Source: Gemmatimonadota bacterium
Lineage (GTDB): Bacteria; Latescibacterota; UBA2968
Length of the DNA stretch: 11,846 bases
Assembly: GCA_002714465.1 (NCBI GenBank)
Contig: PAXL01000063.1
Coordinates: 3,410-15,255, forward strand
Direction of reading: 5' to 3'
Position 1 is the first letter of the stretch. Each line of letters opens with the position of its first letter. Position numbers and translations under genes: made by a program. Under the pieces are notes generated by a model. It was not told the DNA's origin. It searched no databases and worked only from the letters and a program-made list of their open reading frames with translations. Positions 4,604-11,846 of the stretch are shown here, piece after piece.

Positions 4604-4632
4604 TTGACGATAGCCAACTCACCTGATATACT
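4604..4632 (+). promoter_or_regulatory. Sigma-70-type extended -10 promoter of the helicase operon
   Basis: TTGACG (4604-4609), 17-bp spacer, TATACT (4627-4632) with TG one base upstream. Unlike the other three promoters, the start codon (4663) is about 24 bases past the expected start site, so a short leader without an obvious Shine-Dalgarno sequence is made. Confidence 0.8.
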
Positions 4633-4662
4633 ACTCGCATCCTAAAACTGACTACCTATTAA

Positions 4663-5961
4663 ATGAGCAAGACCCTTTTCCCCAAGCAGCAAGGAGCGTT
4701 CGACTTCTTCTACAAGCGGCTCTCCGCTGGCCTCGCCACCCTCGACCAGTCCGACATGGGGACTGGCAAGACTGTAGTCGCAGTCAAGTTGGCAGCCGCT
4801 CTCGGCAAGCCCATCGCAGTCATCTGCCCCAAGGCTGTCATCCCTGCGTGGAAGCAAGAGCTAGAGGAGGAGGGCGTCACTGCAACCTTCATCCTTAACC
4901 TTGAATCCCTTCGCACGGGTAAGACTCCCCACGTTTCCAAGGTGGGCAAGAAAGCGTTCAAGTGGCTCATCGACCCCGACACCGTTGTGTTCGTGGACGA
5001 GGTTCACAAGTGCAAGGGTCCGTTCACCCAGAACGCTTCGCTGTTCATCGCCCTCGTCAAGCAGGGGTTCACGGTCCACAGCATGTCCGGCACCAGTTGC
5101 GAAGACCCGACTGAGATGCGCCCCCTCGGGCTGGCACTCGGCCTCCACTCCGGCGACGAGAAGGTGGATGGACTCAAGAGGTGGTGGCCATGGATGCGTA
5201 TGTTCGGGTGCGCGAAGAACGAGTGGGGTGCGTGGATTCTGGAAGATCCGTTCTTCCTCCCCCATCTCCGCGAGAAGATGTATCGCTCCTCCACCCACCG
5301 TCTCACGGTGGACGACTTCCCGAACTCCTTCAAGGACAACCGTGTGTTCACTACACCTGTCCAGTTCCGCGAGAACAAGAAGATAGAGAAGGCTTACGAC
5401 GACCTCGGCATCACCCCCCAGATCGTTGAGGACTTCATCGAGAAGGGAACCGTGACCGACAGCGAGCATGTCCTCGCCAACATCACCCGCGCTCGCCGAC
5501 TGGCCGAGGCATTCAAGGTGGTAGACCTTGCCGAGATGGCAGAGGATCTCATGGCTCAGGGTAAGTCGGTAGTTCTTTTCGTGAATTACAGTGACACCAT
5601 CGACGCCCTCCGGCTCCGGCTGAAGTGTGACCGGATCGACGGTCGGCAGTCCGACGAAGAGCGTCAGCAAGTCATCGACGATTTCCAAGCTGACCAGACT
5701 CACTGCATCGCAGTCAACGCTGCGGCTGGCGGGACGGGGATCTCTCTGCACGACACGATTGGCAACCGCCCACGCGTGGCGCTGATCTCGCCCACCTTCA
5801 ACTGCAAGACCTACAAGCAGGTTCTCGGTCGCATCCACCGCAACGGTGGGAAGAGTGACGCGCTCCAGCAGGTGCTGGTCGCAACGGACTCCATCGAGGA
5901 GCATGTGATGCGGTCGATCAACCGCCGCCTGTCCAACCTCAACGAGCTGCACGGTGTATAA
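4663..5961 (+). CDS. SNF2/DEAD-type superfamily 2 helicase (432 aa)
   Basis: An ATP-driven DNA or nucleoprotein motor with both RecA-like lobes. Walker A is DMGTGKTV (31-38), motif Ia is AVICPKAVIPAWKQEL, the DEVH box is at 112-115 and SGT at 142-144. The second lobe has VVLFVNY (303-309), RIDGRQ (324-329), motif V AAAGGTGISLH (353-363) and motif VI QVLGRIHRNG (386-395). The QVLGRIHR form and the W-x-x-E segment after motif Ia are typical of SNF2-like enzymes. At 432 aa it is a minimal core without accessory domains, as in many phage versions. Likely roles are replication, recombination or clearing proteins from DNA; substrate is not visible. It has its own promoter and overlaps the next gene by 8 bp. 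Confidence 0.95.
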   Translation: MSKTLFPKQQGAFDFFYKRLSAGLATLDQSDMGTGKTVVAVKLAAALGKPIAVICPKAVIPAWKQELEEEGVTATFILNLESLRTGKTPHVSKVGKKAFKWLIDPDTVVFVDEVHKCKGPFTQNASLFIALVKQGFTVHSMSGTSCEDPTEMRPLGLALGLHSGDEKVDGLKRWWPWMRMFGCAKNEWGAWILEDPFFLPHLREKMYRSSTHRLTVDDFPNSFKDNRVFTTPVQFRENKKIEKAYDDLGITPQIVEDFIEKGTVTDSEHVLANITRARRLAEAFKVVDLAEMAEDLMAQGKSVVLFVNYSDTIDALRLRLKCDRIDGRQSDEERQQVIDDFQADQTHCIAVNAAAGGTGISLHDTIGNRPRVALISPTFNCKTYKQVLGRIHRNGGKSDALQQVLVATDSIEEHVMRSINRRLSNLNELHGV

Positions 5962-6160
5962 ACAGATAGTCCGAGAGTTCTTCCCGAACGGAATGCCGAT
6001 GATGATTCAGGGTGAGCATTTCGATGATGATCCGGTGGACCCTGAAACCTGCAAACTGTATCCGATCATGGGTGACAAGATCCTACCCGCCTCCCCGATC
6101 CTAGACACCAAGGCCCAATACAATATCGCCATCCGGCTAACCGACATCATTAACAAATGA
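5954..6160 (+). CDS. Small unknown protein (68 aa)
   Basis: Not recognised. The GTG start at 5954 overlaps the helicase stop (GTGTATAA), which fits translational coupling. The only later starts are a cluster of ATGs from 5994, which would remove the YKQIVREFFPNG start. The protein has a Met-rich turn (GMPMMIQGEHFDDDP), an acidic patch and a helical C-terminus (AQYNIAIRLTDIINK). The gene ends in an ATGA overlap with the next start, so helicase, this gene and the 161-aa gene form one coupled block. A helicase accessory role is possible from position alone. Confidence 0.6.
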   Translation: MYKQIVREFFPNGMPMMIQGEHFDDDPVDPETCKLYPIMGDKILPASPILDTKAQYNIAIRLTDIINK

Positions 6161-6642
6161 ACATCTTCATCGTAGACAAAGATCCAACCACCGCTGCACA
6201 GCAACTGTGCGACAAGCATGTGGTCAAGATGATCCTTGAGTCGGCGCAGATGCTCTGCTCAGCCTACCCCAAGGGAGAGGCCCCATACAAGCGGGCCTTC
6301 TACAACCACCCATGCACCGTGTGGGCGAGGGAGTCAGCCGCAAACTACGAGTGGCTCCTCACTCACGCTAACGAGATGTGCCGTGAATACACTCACCGCT
6401 ACGGCAAGGCCCACAAGTCTTCCGACGCGATCCAATGGTGCGGCGACAACTCACCTCACCTCAACCTTAGTGGGCTGGGGCAAACCCCTTTCGCTCAGGC
6501 CATGCCTGACGAGTTCAAAAATGCCTGTGCGGTGACCGCTTACCGCGCTTACTACAACGCCGAGAAGGCTTACTTCGCCAAGTGGACTCGGCGCGAGCAA
6601 CCTGAATGGTTCAACTATGCGTGGCCTGCCACAACCCCTTAA
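6157..6642 (+). CDS. Phage conserved protein of the DKHVVKM family (161 aa)
   Basis: I recognise a family found in many marine and cyanobacterial phages. It begins MNIFIVDKDP, followed by CDKHVVKMILESAQML, NHPCTVWARES, YEWLL, EYTHRYGKAHKS, a late AMPDEFK and a C-terminal PEWFNY. All of these are present here, and the length is normal for the family. Some database entries link it to pyrimidine-dimer glycosylase/endonuclease V-like repair proteins, but it does not look like T4 DenV and I would not assert that activity. The many conserved Asp, His, Lys, Arg and Trp residues suggest an enzyme. It starts in an ATGA overlap with the 68-aa gene, in the same operon as the helicase, which fits DNA metabolism. 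Confidence 0.75.
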   Translation: MNIFIVDKDPTTAAQQLCDKHVVKMILESAQMLCSAYPKGEAPYKRAFYNHPCTVWARESAANYEWLLTHANEMCREYTHRYGKAHKSSDAIQWCGDNSPHLNLSGLGQTPFAQAMPDEFKNACAVTAYRAYYNAEKAYFAKWTRREQPEWFNYAWPATTP

Positions 6643-6650
6643 CTCAAATA
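6638..6650 (+). repeat. CTTAACTCAAATA motif at a gene end
   Basis: It matches the first bases of the 97-bp element (CTTAACTCAAAAATA at 1107) with two A's missing. As in the copies at 498 and 1106, the stop codon of the upstream gene is the TAA inside CTTAAC, and an A-rich run leads to the next ATG. Confidence 0.4.
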
Positions 6651-6656
6651 ATTAAA

Positions 6657-6845
6657 ATGACATTAGACAAACTGCAAAGCCGCCAAGCCACCGAGCACCA
6701 GAAGCGTGCCGACGAGATCGTCAAGAACGTAGCCGACCGCAAGTGGTCGAAGGACACCCTCGCCAAGAACCTCGACTCCCTCTACATGATGGGGATGCGG
6801 CACGGGTGGGAGTCCGCCCAACTCTGCGTCGAGGGCGAAGACTAG
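6657..6845 (+). CDS. Small unknown protein (62 aa)
   Basis: Not recognised. The start ATG follows an A-rich leader (AAATAATTAAA) without a Shine-Dalgarno sequence. A longer in-frame extension into the previous gene is rejected because it overlaps well-conserved coding. The protein is helical and charged: QSRQATEHQKRADEIVKNVADRKW, then SKDTLAKNLDSLYMMGMRHGWESA. It is the last gene of the helicase operon. Its TAG stop shares bases with the stop codon of the convergent giant gene, so no terminator can lie between them. Confidence 0.65.
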   Translation: MTLDKLQSRQATEHQKRADEIVKNVADRKWSKDTLAKNLDSLYMMGMRHGWESAQLCVEGED

Positions 6846-9800
6846 TCGTCCAGCTTCAGGAACCTTGGGTTCTCCGAGTGTTCCTCCATCAGCCACTTGA
6901 GTCTCTGCTGTCCTTGTGTGGTTTTTGACAGTGCCTCTACTAGCGCGGTGGACGGGACAGGGTTCTCCATGAACCCTGCAAACAGTAGCTTGGTTCGGCG
7001 GTCCCCGTATTTTGCCCCACGTAGTTGTTGGTAGAGGTCGTAGTTGTTGACGCCGAGTCCGTTGAACCCGCTCATGGCCTGAGCCAACTTGCTGTTGATC
7101 CTCATGCGGGACTTTCTGATGTCCCTGTGGATGGCCTTGACCGAGCGTTCGTCCATGCCCTTGCTCTGCTTGAGTTGGTTGAACCGTTGCTGGACGCGCC
7201 GTTGCTCGTCCCTCAGTTGGTATACGACCCGAGAGAACTGGTCGGCGGGGTCATTTGCGCGGGGCCTTACCGGATAAAACTCATTCATGATTATCCCGAA
7301 CGGCGAGTCGGCGAACTTGTCCCCCTCTCCTCCAGCCGATCTTATCGCATCGTATACCTTCATCAGGGTCCGTGGGCCGTAAGCCTCCTTGCCGACGTAG
7401 CCCATCATCTTGCCTAGCTTACGCCACAGCGGGTCAGACTCCTCGTAGATCGGTCTGCCTGATCTGGCGTTTCGGTTCTCCCTAACGTCGATGATTGATC
7501 CGGCGAGGATCTGGTCCCCGAGGTATGGTTCAAGGAACGCGGTCGTCACGATCTTCTCGGCTGCGACCATCGGCTCCCCTCTCACGAGGTGCTCCATCCC
7601 ACGGAGGAACGGGTCAGCGATCACGGCGAACGGGTTCAGGTAGGTGAGGTCGAACGTGGTAAGGTCTCCGTCCTTGCCCCCTGCCAGTTTACGCGCTGCC
7701 TTGGCAATGGCGCTGTCCCCCTTGAAGTAATAGAAAGTATGATTTCTGAGATAAGGAGGAAGGGACATGCGGAACGCCTCGTCCTCGTCTTCGCCCATGT
7801 CGGACAGGAGTTTCTGGAGCATGGCGGGGACCGCAGTAGAAAAGATCGCCACGGCACTGAAGCCCGTCATGCGTCTCCGCCCTCGTGCCTTGATGACTGG
7901 GTTGGAATCCTTCATCTCCTTACGCGCCAACGTGAACGTGTTCACCGCGATTCGTGGAACCTCCGCCGTGAACCGGATGAACGGTGCGAAGAGGAGGCCG
8001 AACCCCGAGCCGCTGATCTTCTTGATGACTGGGAGAGCACGGGCGTATGACTGAGCGGTGGCCGAGATGATGTCAGCGGCTGCCTGCTTCTTCTGCATGT
8101 CGGACATGAGGGAATACTTCCGGTCCTTCTTCGGCATCCCCGTCTTCTCCTCGTGCTTCGCGGCTTCCTCGATGACCGCCAACTCGTGCTCAAAGTATCC
8201 GATCTTGTAGAACGAATCCATTGCGGACCCAAGACGGGCAGCCTTGTTGTGCGCTTCCCGCCACACCTTGCTTGCAGGGTTTGCGTTGGACGCTTTCTTG
8301 TTGAGGGATTGAAGTTGTGCCTCAAGGGACGAGAACGTCTCCTCACCGCGCATCAACTTGAGCATGATCTCGGAGCGGACCTCATCACCGAACACCCCGA
8401 GAGCTTCAAGCTCCCGCAGGTATGCGCTAGTGGGGGCCTTGTTACCTGTCCACGCTCGGCGGGTGGCCATCAGCGCGGACATGCCCGTCCCCTCGGTGGG
8501 GTTCCCCGAGTAGAGGGACTTGCCAGCACTCCAGTATCCTTGCGCCGGACCAAAGAACAGCACGTTACTGAGCATGTTGCGGAGGTAGAATCCTATCGAA
8601 CCCAACGTCTTGAAGGCCATAGCCGATCCGGTTGCCTTTTGCGCGTAGGTCATCGCGTTGTGCATCACCCGAGAGGACGCGTCGTTAGACTCCCTGACGG
8701 TCTGCTGGAACATCGGGCGGATGGACTCTTGAACTTCCGGTGTCGCATACATTCCGGCCAACGGGTTCAACCCACTGTCAGCACCGGAGGATACGATGGG
8801 CTTCATCGAAGCTAGGAGGTCGAACTCCTCTTTCGTCTTAGCTTTCTTTCGGGCGTCCCTTATCTGCTGAGTAGTCATAAGCCATCCCCCTTGCTCGCCT
8901 TGCTCCCGCATTGCGTTAAGGAATGACTGGTGTGCGGATATCTTGGAGACCGTTCCTAACGTGTAGAGGAGCGAGTCGATGCTGTCTTCCGGCACGTTGT
9001 TCGCACCCATCAAGTCCGCGAGCGGCTTGGGAATCTCAGCCCTACCTTCAAGGTTCTTGGTGAGCGCCTTGAGTGAGTCGGACATTCTGGACGGCAACGA
9101 AGCGGGCTTGCCCGCCAAGTCAAACGCGGACGCGAAGTCCACCGCACCCGATTCGGTGTCGAATGACTGGAGGAAGTCACGGGCCATCTGGTAGCCCAGC
9201 GACTGCGTCCCCTCTTCCCTGCTGTCGTATTCCGCTTCAGCGGCAGTCCGAGCATCTGCGTCCGAGAGACCGGATCTCCGGTGTCTGTCGTATTCAAACG
9301 TGATGAACTGGTCCCGCATGAAGTCGATGGCGGCGTCCCTGACGGCCTTGTCGCCCACCTCTTCCGAAGTGAGGATGCGCTCAACGTAGTCGGTGTCGGA
9401 GAACATGTGATACCTGCGCGTGACGTAAAGCCCCATATTGTTATCGAACTTAACGCTCAGGTCTTTCTTGGAGAACACTCCGAACAACTTCTTGGCCTTC
9501 TTGGAAAGCTCGTCGGTCAGCCGACGGAGGTCGAGGAGGACAGGGAACAAGCTGGGGGCGGTAGACCGTAGCCTGTCGAACGCCTCGTTCCGGTCCTTGA
9601 TCATGTCTGCCTTCTTCGTGTCGAACGCCTTGGACTTGTCGGCCTCGTAGTCTTTCTGGGCCTGCTCATACGCTGCGCCCTTTGTAATTTCGAGCGTGTC
9701 TTTTGACACCTTTTGCTTCGCCCTTCGTGCGTCGGCGGCAGCTTTGTAGAGCGGCTTGCGCTTGTCTGGGTCTGGTTCGGTTGCGTCGATGTTAACTATC

Positions 9801-11845
9801 TCGGCATCCTCTGCCTGTTTGTGCTTCGCATACTCTGAGGCGAGGTCCGCTTGATACTGGGCGTGGGCTGCATCCTTTACCTTGTTCCGTGCATCCAGCA
9901 ACACGTTGTCTGGGTCTGGGTCGATGTTGTCTGTGGTTCCGGTGGCCGCTTGGATGTCGTCCCACGGGATGTCGTCGGGGTTCGGGAAGTCTTTCCCTAG
10001 CGCGTCTTTGTATTTGGTGTGGTATTCATCGACGATCTTGTCGGACGTTCTTAGGAACGAGTCCCGCTGCCTGACGTAACGCTGCACAGTTGGGTCGGTC
10101 TCGCCCTTGAACAGCTTCCTCCACGTCCCCTTCATTTTCTGGAATGGCCCCTTCTCGATGAAGGGCATCTCCAGAACCTCGATGAACTGGCTGTAGTCCA
10201 CGCCCTCCGAGTTGAACTCGGACGGGAGGTCGGACGCGTCACCGAAAGTAATACCGGAGTGAATGTATTTCGGGCTGTCTGGGTTGAACCGATCACTCAG
10301 TGGGACAATATTCCCGTCCAAGTCCAAAGTGATAGGTGCTGCGCTCTTGGCGATAGTGGGGTTTCGGAAGGCGAGGTTCATGTGCTCGTCTTTGGGTCTT
10401 CCGTCCTCGTTGAGCTTTTCTACATCCCCAACCATGTCATCTTCGGACACGAGCATAGCGTCGTATTTGGACAAGATTATGTCCACCAGTTCGGGCTTCT
10501 CCCAATACACCCACTTGCCATTCTTTATCAACTCCATTTCGCGTGCGCCAAAGATTTCTCCGCGTGGGCTGACGTTGGAGTCGGTGTCTCGATAACGCTC
10601 GACTAGTTCTGCGTCTGTGCTGACTCCCAGCTCTGCGTAGAGTGCCTCATACACTGGTGGTGGGACCGCGCCTCTATACTGCATTACCGTAGCACCAAAG
10701 AAATGCTTACGTGCGTAAACGAGGGCCATGTCGTCAATGAACTCCTGCCAGTTGACGCGTGGGTCAAAGACACGTATGTCGTCTTTCAACGCGATGGGGA
10801 TTACCGCGTGTCGTTCTTCGCGGACTTGTTCCTCCTCTGCGAGGTCGTCAGGATCAACGAACTCCTGCATCTGAATGAACTCCTCGGCCCTGATAACTTT
10901 AGGTGCCAAAAAGAGAAGCCCTTTCGGCCCCCCAAACTCGGACCTAGTGGGGTCGAACGTGTCATACACGGGACGCCAATTTTTCGCTGCTGCGGTCGCA
11001 TGATACATGTGTCTTTCCGACCACCCCGTTATCTGTGCTGCCCTGTTCACGAGCGGTTGAAGTCGGGCGGCGATTTCAGCTATCGTAACATTTGCTATGC
11101 CCATCTTAGGCACCGCCCCAAATTCGCCCCCACCCTTGACAAACTCATACGATTCAGTGTCTGGAGTGAACCCGAACCCCGCATCGTTTTCACCAATGAA
11201 CTCCCATCGGTAAGCCTCTTGAACTTCTTTTGTGCGGGTCAGCCCCGTCAAGACATCGCGCCTGTGGCGTCCCTTGTCCCCACGCCAAGACTGCGATCCC
11301 TTATCCAGAATATGTTTATACTCGTTAAGGATGTTGTCGTATTCCACCTGAATTTCCTTCAGCTCCTTGGCCTGCTCGGCTGCGAGGCTGTCGGTTTCCT
11401 TGTGACCGAACTCCGTTGTGATCCCCGAATACATGTGGGCGTCCTTGCCCTCGTCGAACCGCTTCGACGGCGGAATGAGGTTCCCGTCCTTGTCGTAGGT
11501 TCTGGTGTGGGCGGTCTTTACTTTGGACGGGTCACGCACAGCGATGTTAAACGTGTCGTCTGGGTCAACCCGCTTATCACTTGCGTATTCCGAAATAAGG
11601 ATCGCGTCGTATCCCATGTCGAACACCGCGTCTATTACCTCTGGCTTTTCCCACCAATCCCACTTGCCGTTGACCATGCGGTAGTAATCTTCCGCGTGTT
11701 GAGCGGCAACATCATCTCTTTTTATTTCTGCTTTCGACGGGAGGTGGAACGGGACATGGCCCCCTCCAGCAGCATTTCCAGAATACGCCAAGGTGCCAAG
11801 TCTGCCTTCGGCTTTCAACTTGTTTAAGATGTCGGCGACCTGTTC
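6842..11845 (-). CDS. Giant polyvalent protein with repeated ART-like modules; start outside window
   Basis: The frame is open to the right edge, so the TTG at 11818 is not the true start; 1667 residues are visible. Numbered from that TTG, residues 46-132 and 428-523 are two copies of a module. Each has NGKW-x-x-WEKPE, YDAxLxSE, AxRxPxxxK and RFxxxxxxxxxSGIT, like the C-terminal half of the ART-PolyVal (ADP-ribosyltransferase-like) family. Residues 268-290 (ERHMYHATAAAKNW...) match that fold's start, so the second module seems complete. Then come a charged coiled-coil-like part (about 600-780), a region with VTRRYHMF and EIPKPLADLMG, and a C-terminal part with FYLRNMLSNVLFF, FAPFIRFTAEVPRI and a hydrophobic segment near 1317-1334. 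Such proteins in phages may be packaged and injected; that is inference. Confidence 0.85.
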   Translation of the reverse strand, partial: EQVADILNKLKAEGRLGTLAYSGNAAGGGHVPFHLPSKAEIKRDDVAAQHAEDYYRMVNGKWDWWEKPEVIDAVFDMGYDAILISEYASDKRVDPDDTFNIAVRDPSKVKTAHTRTYDKDGNLIPPSKRFDEGKDAHMYSGITTEFGHKETDSLAAEQAKELKEIQVEYDNILNEYKHILDKGSQSWRGDKGRHRRDVLTGLTRTKEVQEAYRWEFIGENDAGFGFTPDTESYEFVKGGGEFGAVPKMGIANVTIAEIAARLQPLVNRAAQITGWSERHMYHATAAAKNWRPVYDTFDPTRSEFGGPKGLLFLAPKVIRAEEFIQMQEFVDPDDLAEEEQVREERHAVIPIALKDDIRVFDPRVNWQEFIDDMALVYARKHFFGATVMQYRGAVPPPVYEALYAELGVSTDAELVERYRDTDSNVSPRGEIFGAREMELIKNGKWVYWEKPELVDIILSKYDAMLVSEDDMVGDVEKLNEDGRPKDEHMNLAFRNPTIAKSAAPITLDLDGNIVPLSDRFNPDSPKYIHSGITFGDASDLPSEFNSEGVDYSQFIEVLEMPFIEKGPFQKMKGTWRKLFKGETDPTVQRYVRQRDSFLRTSDKIVDEYHTKYKDALGKDFPNPDDIPWDDIQAATGTTDNIDPDPDNVLLDARNKVKDAAHAQYQADLASEYAKHKQAEDAEIVNIDATEPDPDKRKPLYKAAADARRAKQKVSKDTLEITKGAAYEQAQKDYEADKSKAFDTKKADMIKDRNEAFDRLRSTAPSLFPVLLDLRRLTDELSKKAKKLFGVFSKKDLSVKFDNNMGLYVTRRYHMFSDTDYVERILTSEEVGDKAVRDAAIDFMRDQFITFEYDRHRRSGLSDADARTAAEAEYDSREEGTQSLGYQMARDFLQSFDTESGAVDFASAFDLAGKPASLPSRMSDSLKALTKNLEGRAEIPKPLADLMGANNVPEDSIDSLLYTLGTVSKISAHQSFLNAMREQGEQGGWLMTTQQIRDARKKAKTKEEFDLLASMKPIVSSGADSGLNPLAGMYATPEVQESIRPMFQQTVRESNDASSRVMHNAMTYAQKATGSAMAFKTLGSIGFYLRNMLSNVLFFGPAQGYWSAGKSLYSGNPTEGTGMSALMATRRAWTGNKAPTSAYLRELEALGVFGDEVRSEIMLKLMRGEETFSSLEAQLQSLNKKASNANPASKVWREAHNKAARLGSAMDSFYKIGYFEHELAVIEEAAKHEEKTGMPKKDRKYSLMSDMQKKQAAADIISATAQSYARALPVIKKISGSGFGLLFAPFIRFTAEVPRIAVNTFTLARKEMKDSNPVIKARGRRRMTGFSAVAIFSTAVPAMLQKLLSDMGEDEDEAFRMSLPPYLRNHTFYYFKGDSAIAKAARKLAGGKDGDLTTFDLTYLNPFAVIADPFLRGMEHLVRGEPMVAAEKIVTTAFLEPYLGDQILAGSIIDVRENRNARSGRPIYEESDPLWRKLGKMMGYVGKEAYGPRTLMKVYDAIRSAGGEGDKFADSPFGIIMNEFYPVRPRANDPADQFSRVVYQLRDEQRRVQQRFNQLKQSKGMDERSVKAIHRDIRKSRMRINSKLAQAMSGFNGLGVNNYDLYQQLRGAKYGDRRTKLLFAGFMENPVPSTALVEALSKTTQGQQRLKWLMEEHSENPRFLKLDD
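10250..10537 (-). repeat. ART-like C-terminal module, copy 2 (protein-level repeat)
   Basis: Encodes residues 428-523, starting MELIKNGKWVYWEKPEL. It aligns with the module at 11423-11683 at protein level (KYDAMLVSE, NLAFRNPTIAKSA, DGNIVPLSDRFN, IHSGITFG). The copies have diverged and differ by an insert of about nine residues before the NLAFRNP strand, so this is an old duplication. Confidence 0.8.
11423..11683 (-). repeat. ART-like C-terminal module, copy 1 (protein-level repeat)
   Basis: Encodes residues 46-132: MVNGKWDWWEKPE, GYDAILISEY, NIAVRDPSKVKTAH, DGNLIPPSKRFD, HMYSGIT. The matching N-terminal half of this module (a YHAT-like strand) is not seen in the window and should lie upstream, beyond the right edge. 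Confidence 0.8.
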
Positions 11846-11846
11846 C

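Noticed and set aside
4861..5952. Long minus-strand frame opposite the helicase
   Set aside because: It is antisense to a clear helicase with all motifs; its composition is typical of a shadow frame in GC-rich DNA.
10703..11827. Long plus-strand frame opposite the giant gene
   Set aside because: The minus-strand frame has recognisable conserved domains over the same bases; the plus-strand product has shadow-like composition and no domain.
1..11846. CRISPR arrays, IS elements, integrase or attachment sites
   Set aside because: No regularly spaced repeats, transposase or recombinase motifs, or tRNA-derived direct repeats were found.

Overview
The window looks like part of a double-stranded DNA bacteriophage genome, or a close phage-derived element. 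Short genes are packed almost end to end on the plus strand, and most of their products match nothing I know. One gene encodes a giant 'polyvalent' protein, a type found in phages and conjugative elements, and another encodes a compact SNF2/DEAD-type helicase. The sequence is fairly GC-rich. Its promoters resemble host sigma-70 promoters (TTGAC-17 bp-TATA). I cannot name the host. No tRNA, rRNA, CRISPR array, IS element, integrase or attachment site was seen.

Layout. (A) 1-1111, plus strand: the end of a von Willebrand factor A-like (DUF2201-type) gene cut by the left edge, then two small unknown genes linked by a TAATG overlap. (B) 1106-2308: a 97-bp promoter element drives five small genes: 66 aa, 73 aa, a basic 33-aa peptide, a cysteine-containing 165-176 aa protein and a 26-aa membrane peptide. 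(C) 2298-3820: a second, near-identical copy of the 97-bp element drives a 342-aa protein that carries a domain resembling the C-terminal domain of the RNA polymerase alpha subunit, then a 132-aa conserved unknown. (D) 3821-4578: a third promoter, with TATAAT, precedes three small genes (51, 53 and 37 aa) and a 74-nt sequence that can fold into a three-way junction. (E) 4604-6845: a fourth promoter precedes the helicase and three small genes with overlapping or tight junctions. One of these belongs to the phage 'DKHVVKM' family. (F) 6842-11845, minus strand: the giant gene converges on operon E, and the two stop codons share one CTAG. It runs off the right edge, so its start is missing.

How it may work together. 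Regions B-E look like early or middle phage functions: nucleic-acid handling plus host takeover by small proteins. The giant minus-strand gene carries one complete and one partial copy of an ADP-ribosyltransferase-like polyvalent module, followed by a membrane-associated C-terminal region. It resembles proteins thought to be packaged in the virion and injected into the host.

The most notable observations are these. Two near-identical promoters place their -10 box exactly six bases before an ATG, and a third does the same before an in-frame GTG, which predicts leaderless mRNAs. One of these promoters drives an alpha-CTD-like protein that lacks the canonical DNA-contact residues. A structured, unassigned RNA lies between operons D and E. 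The giant protein has a repeated ART-like module.
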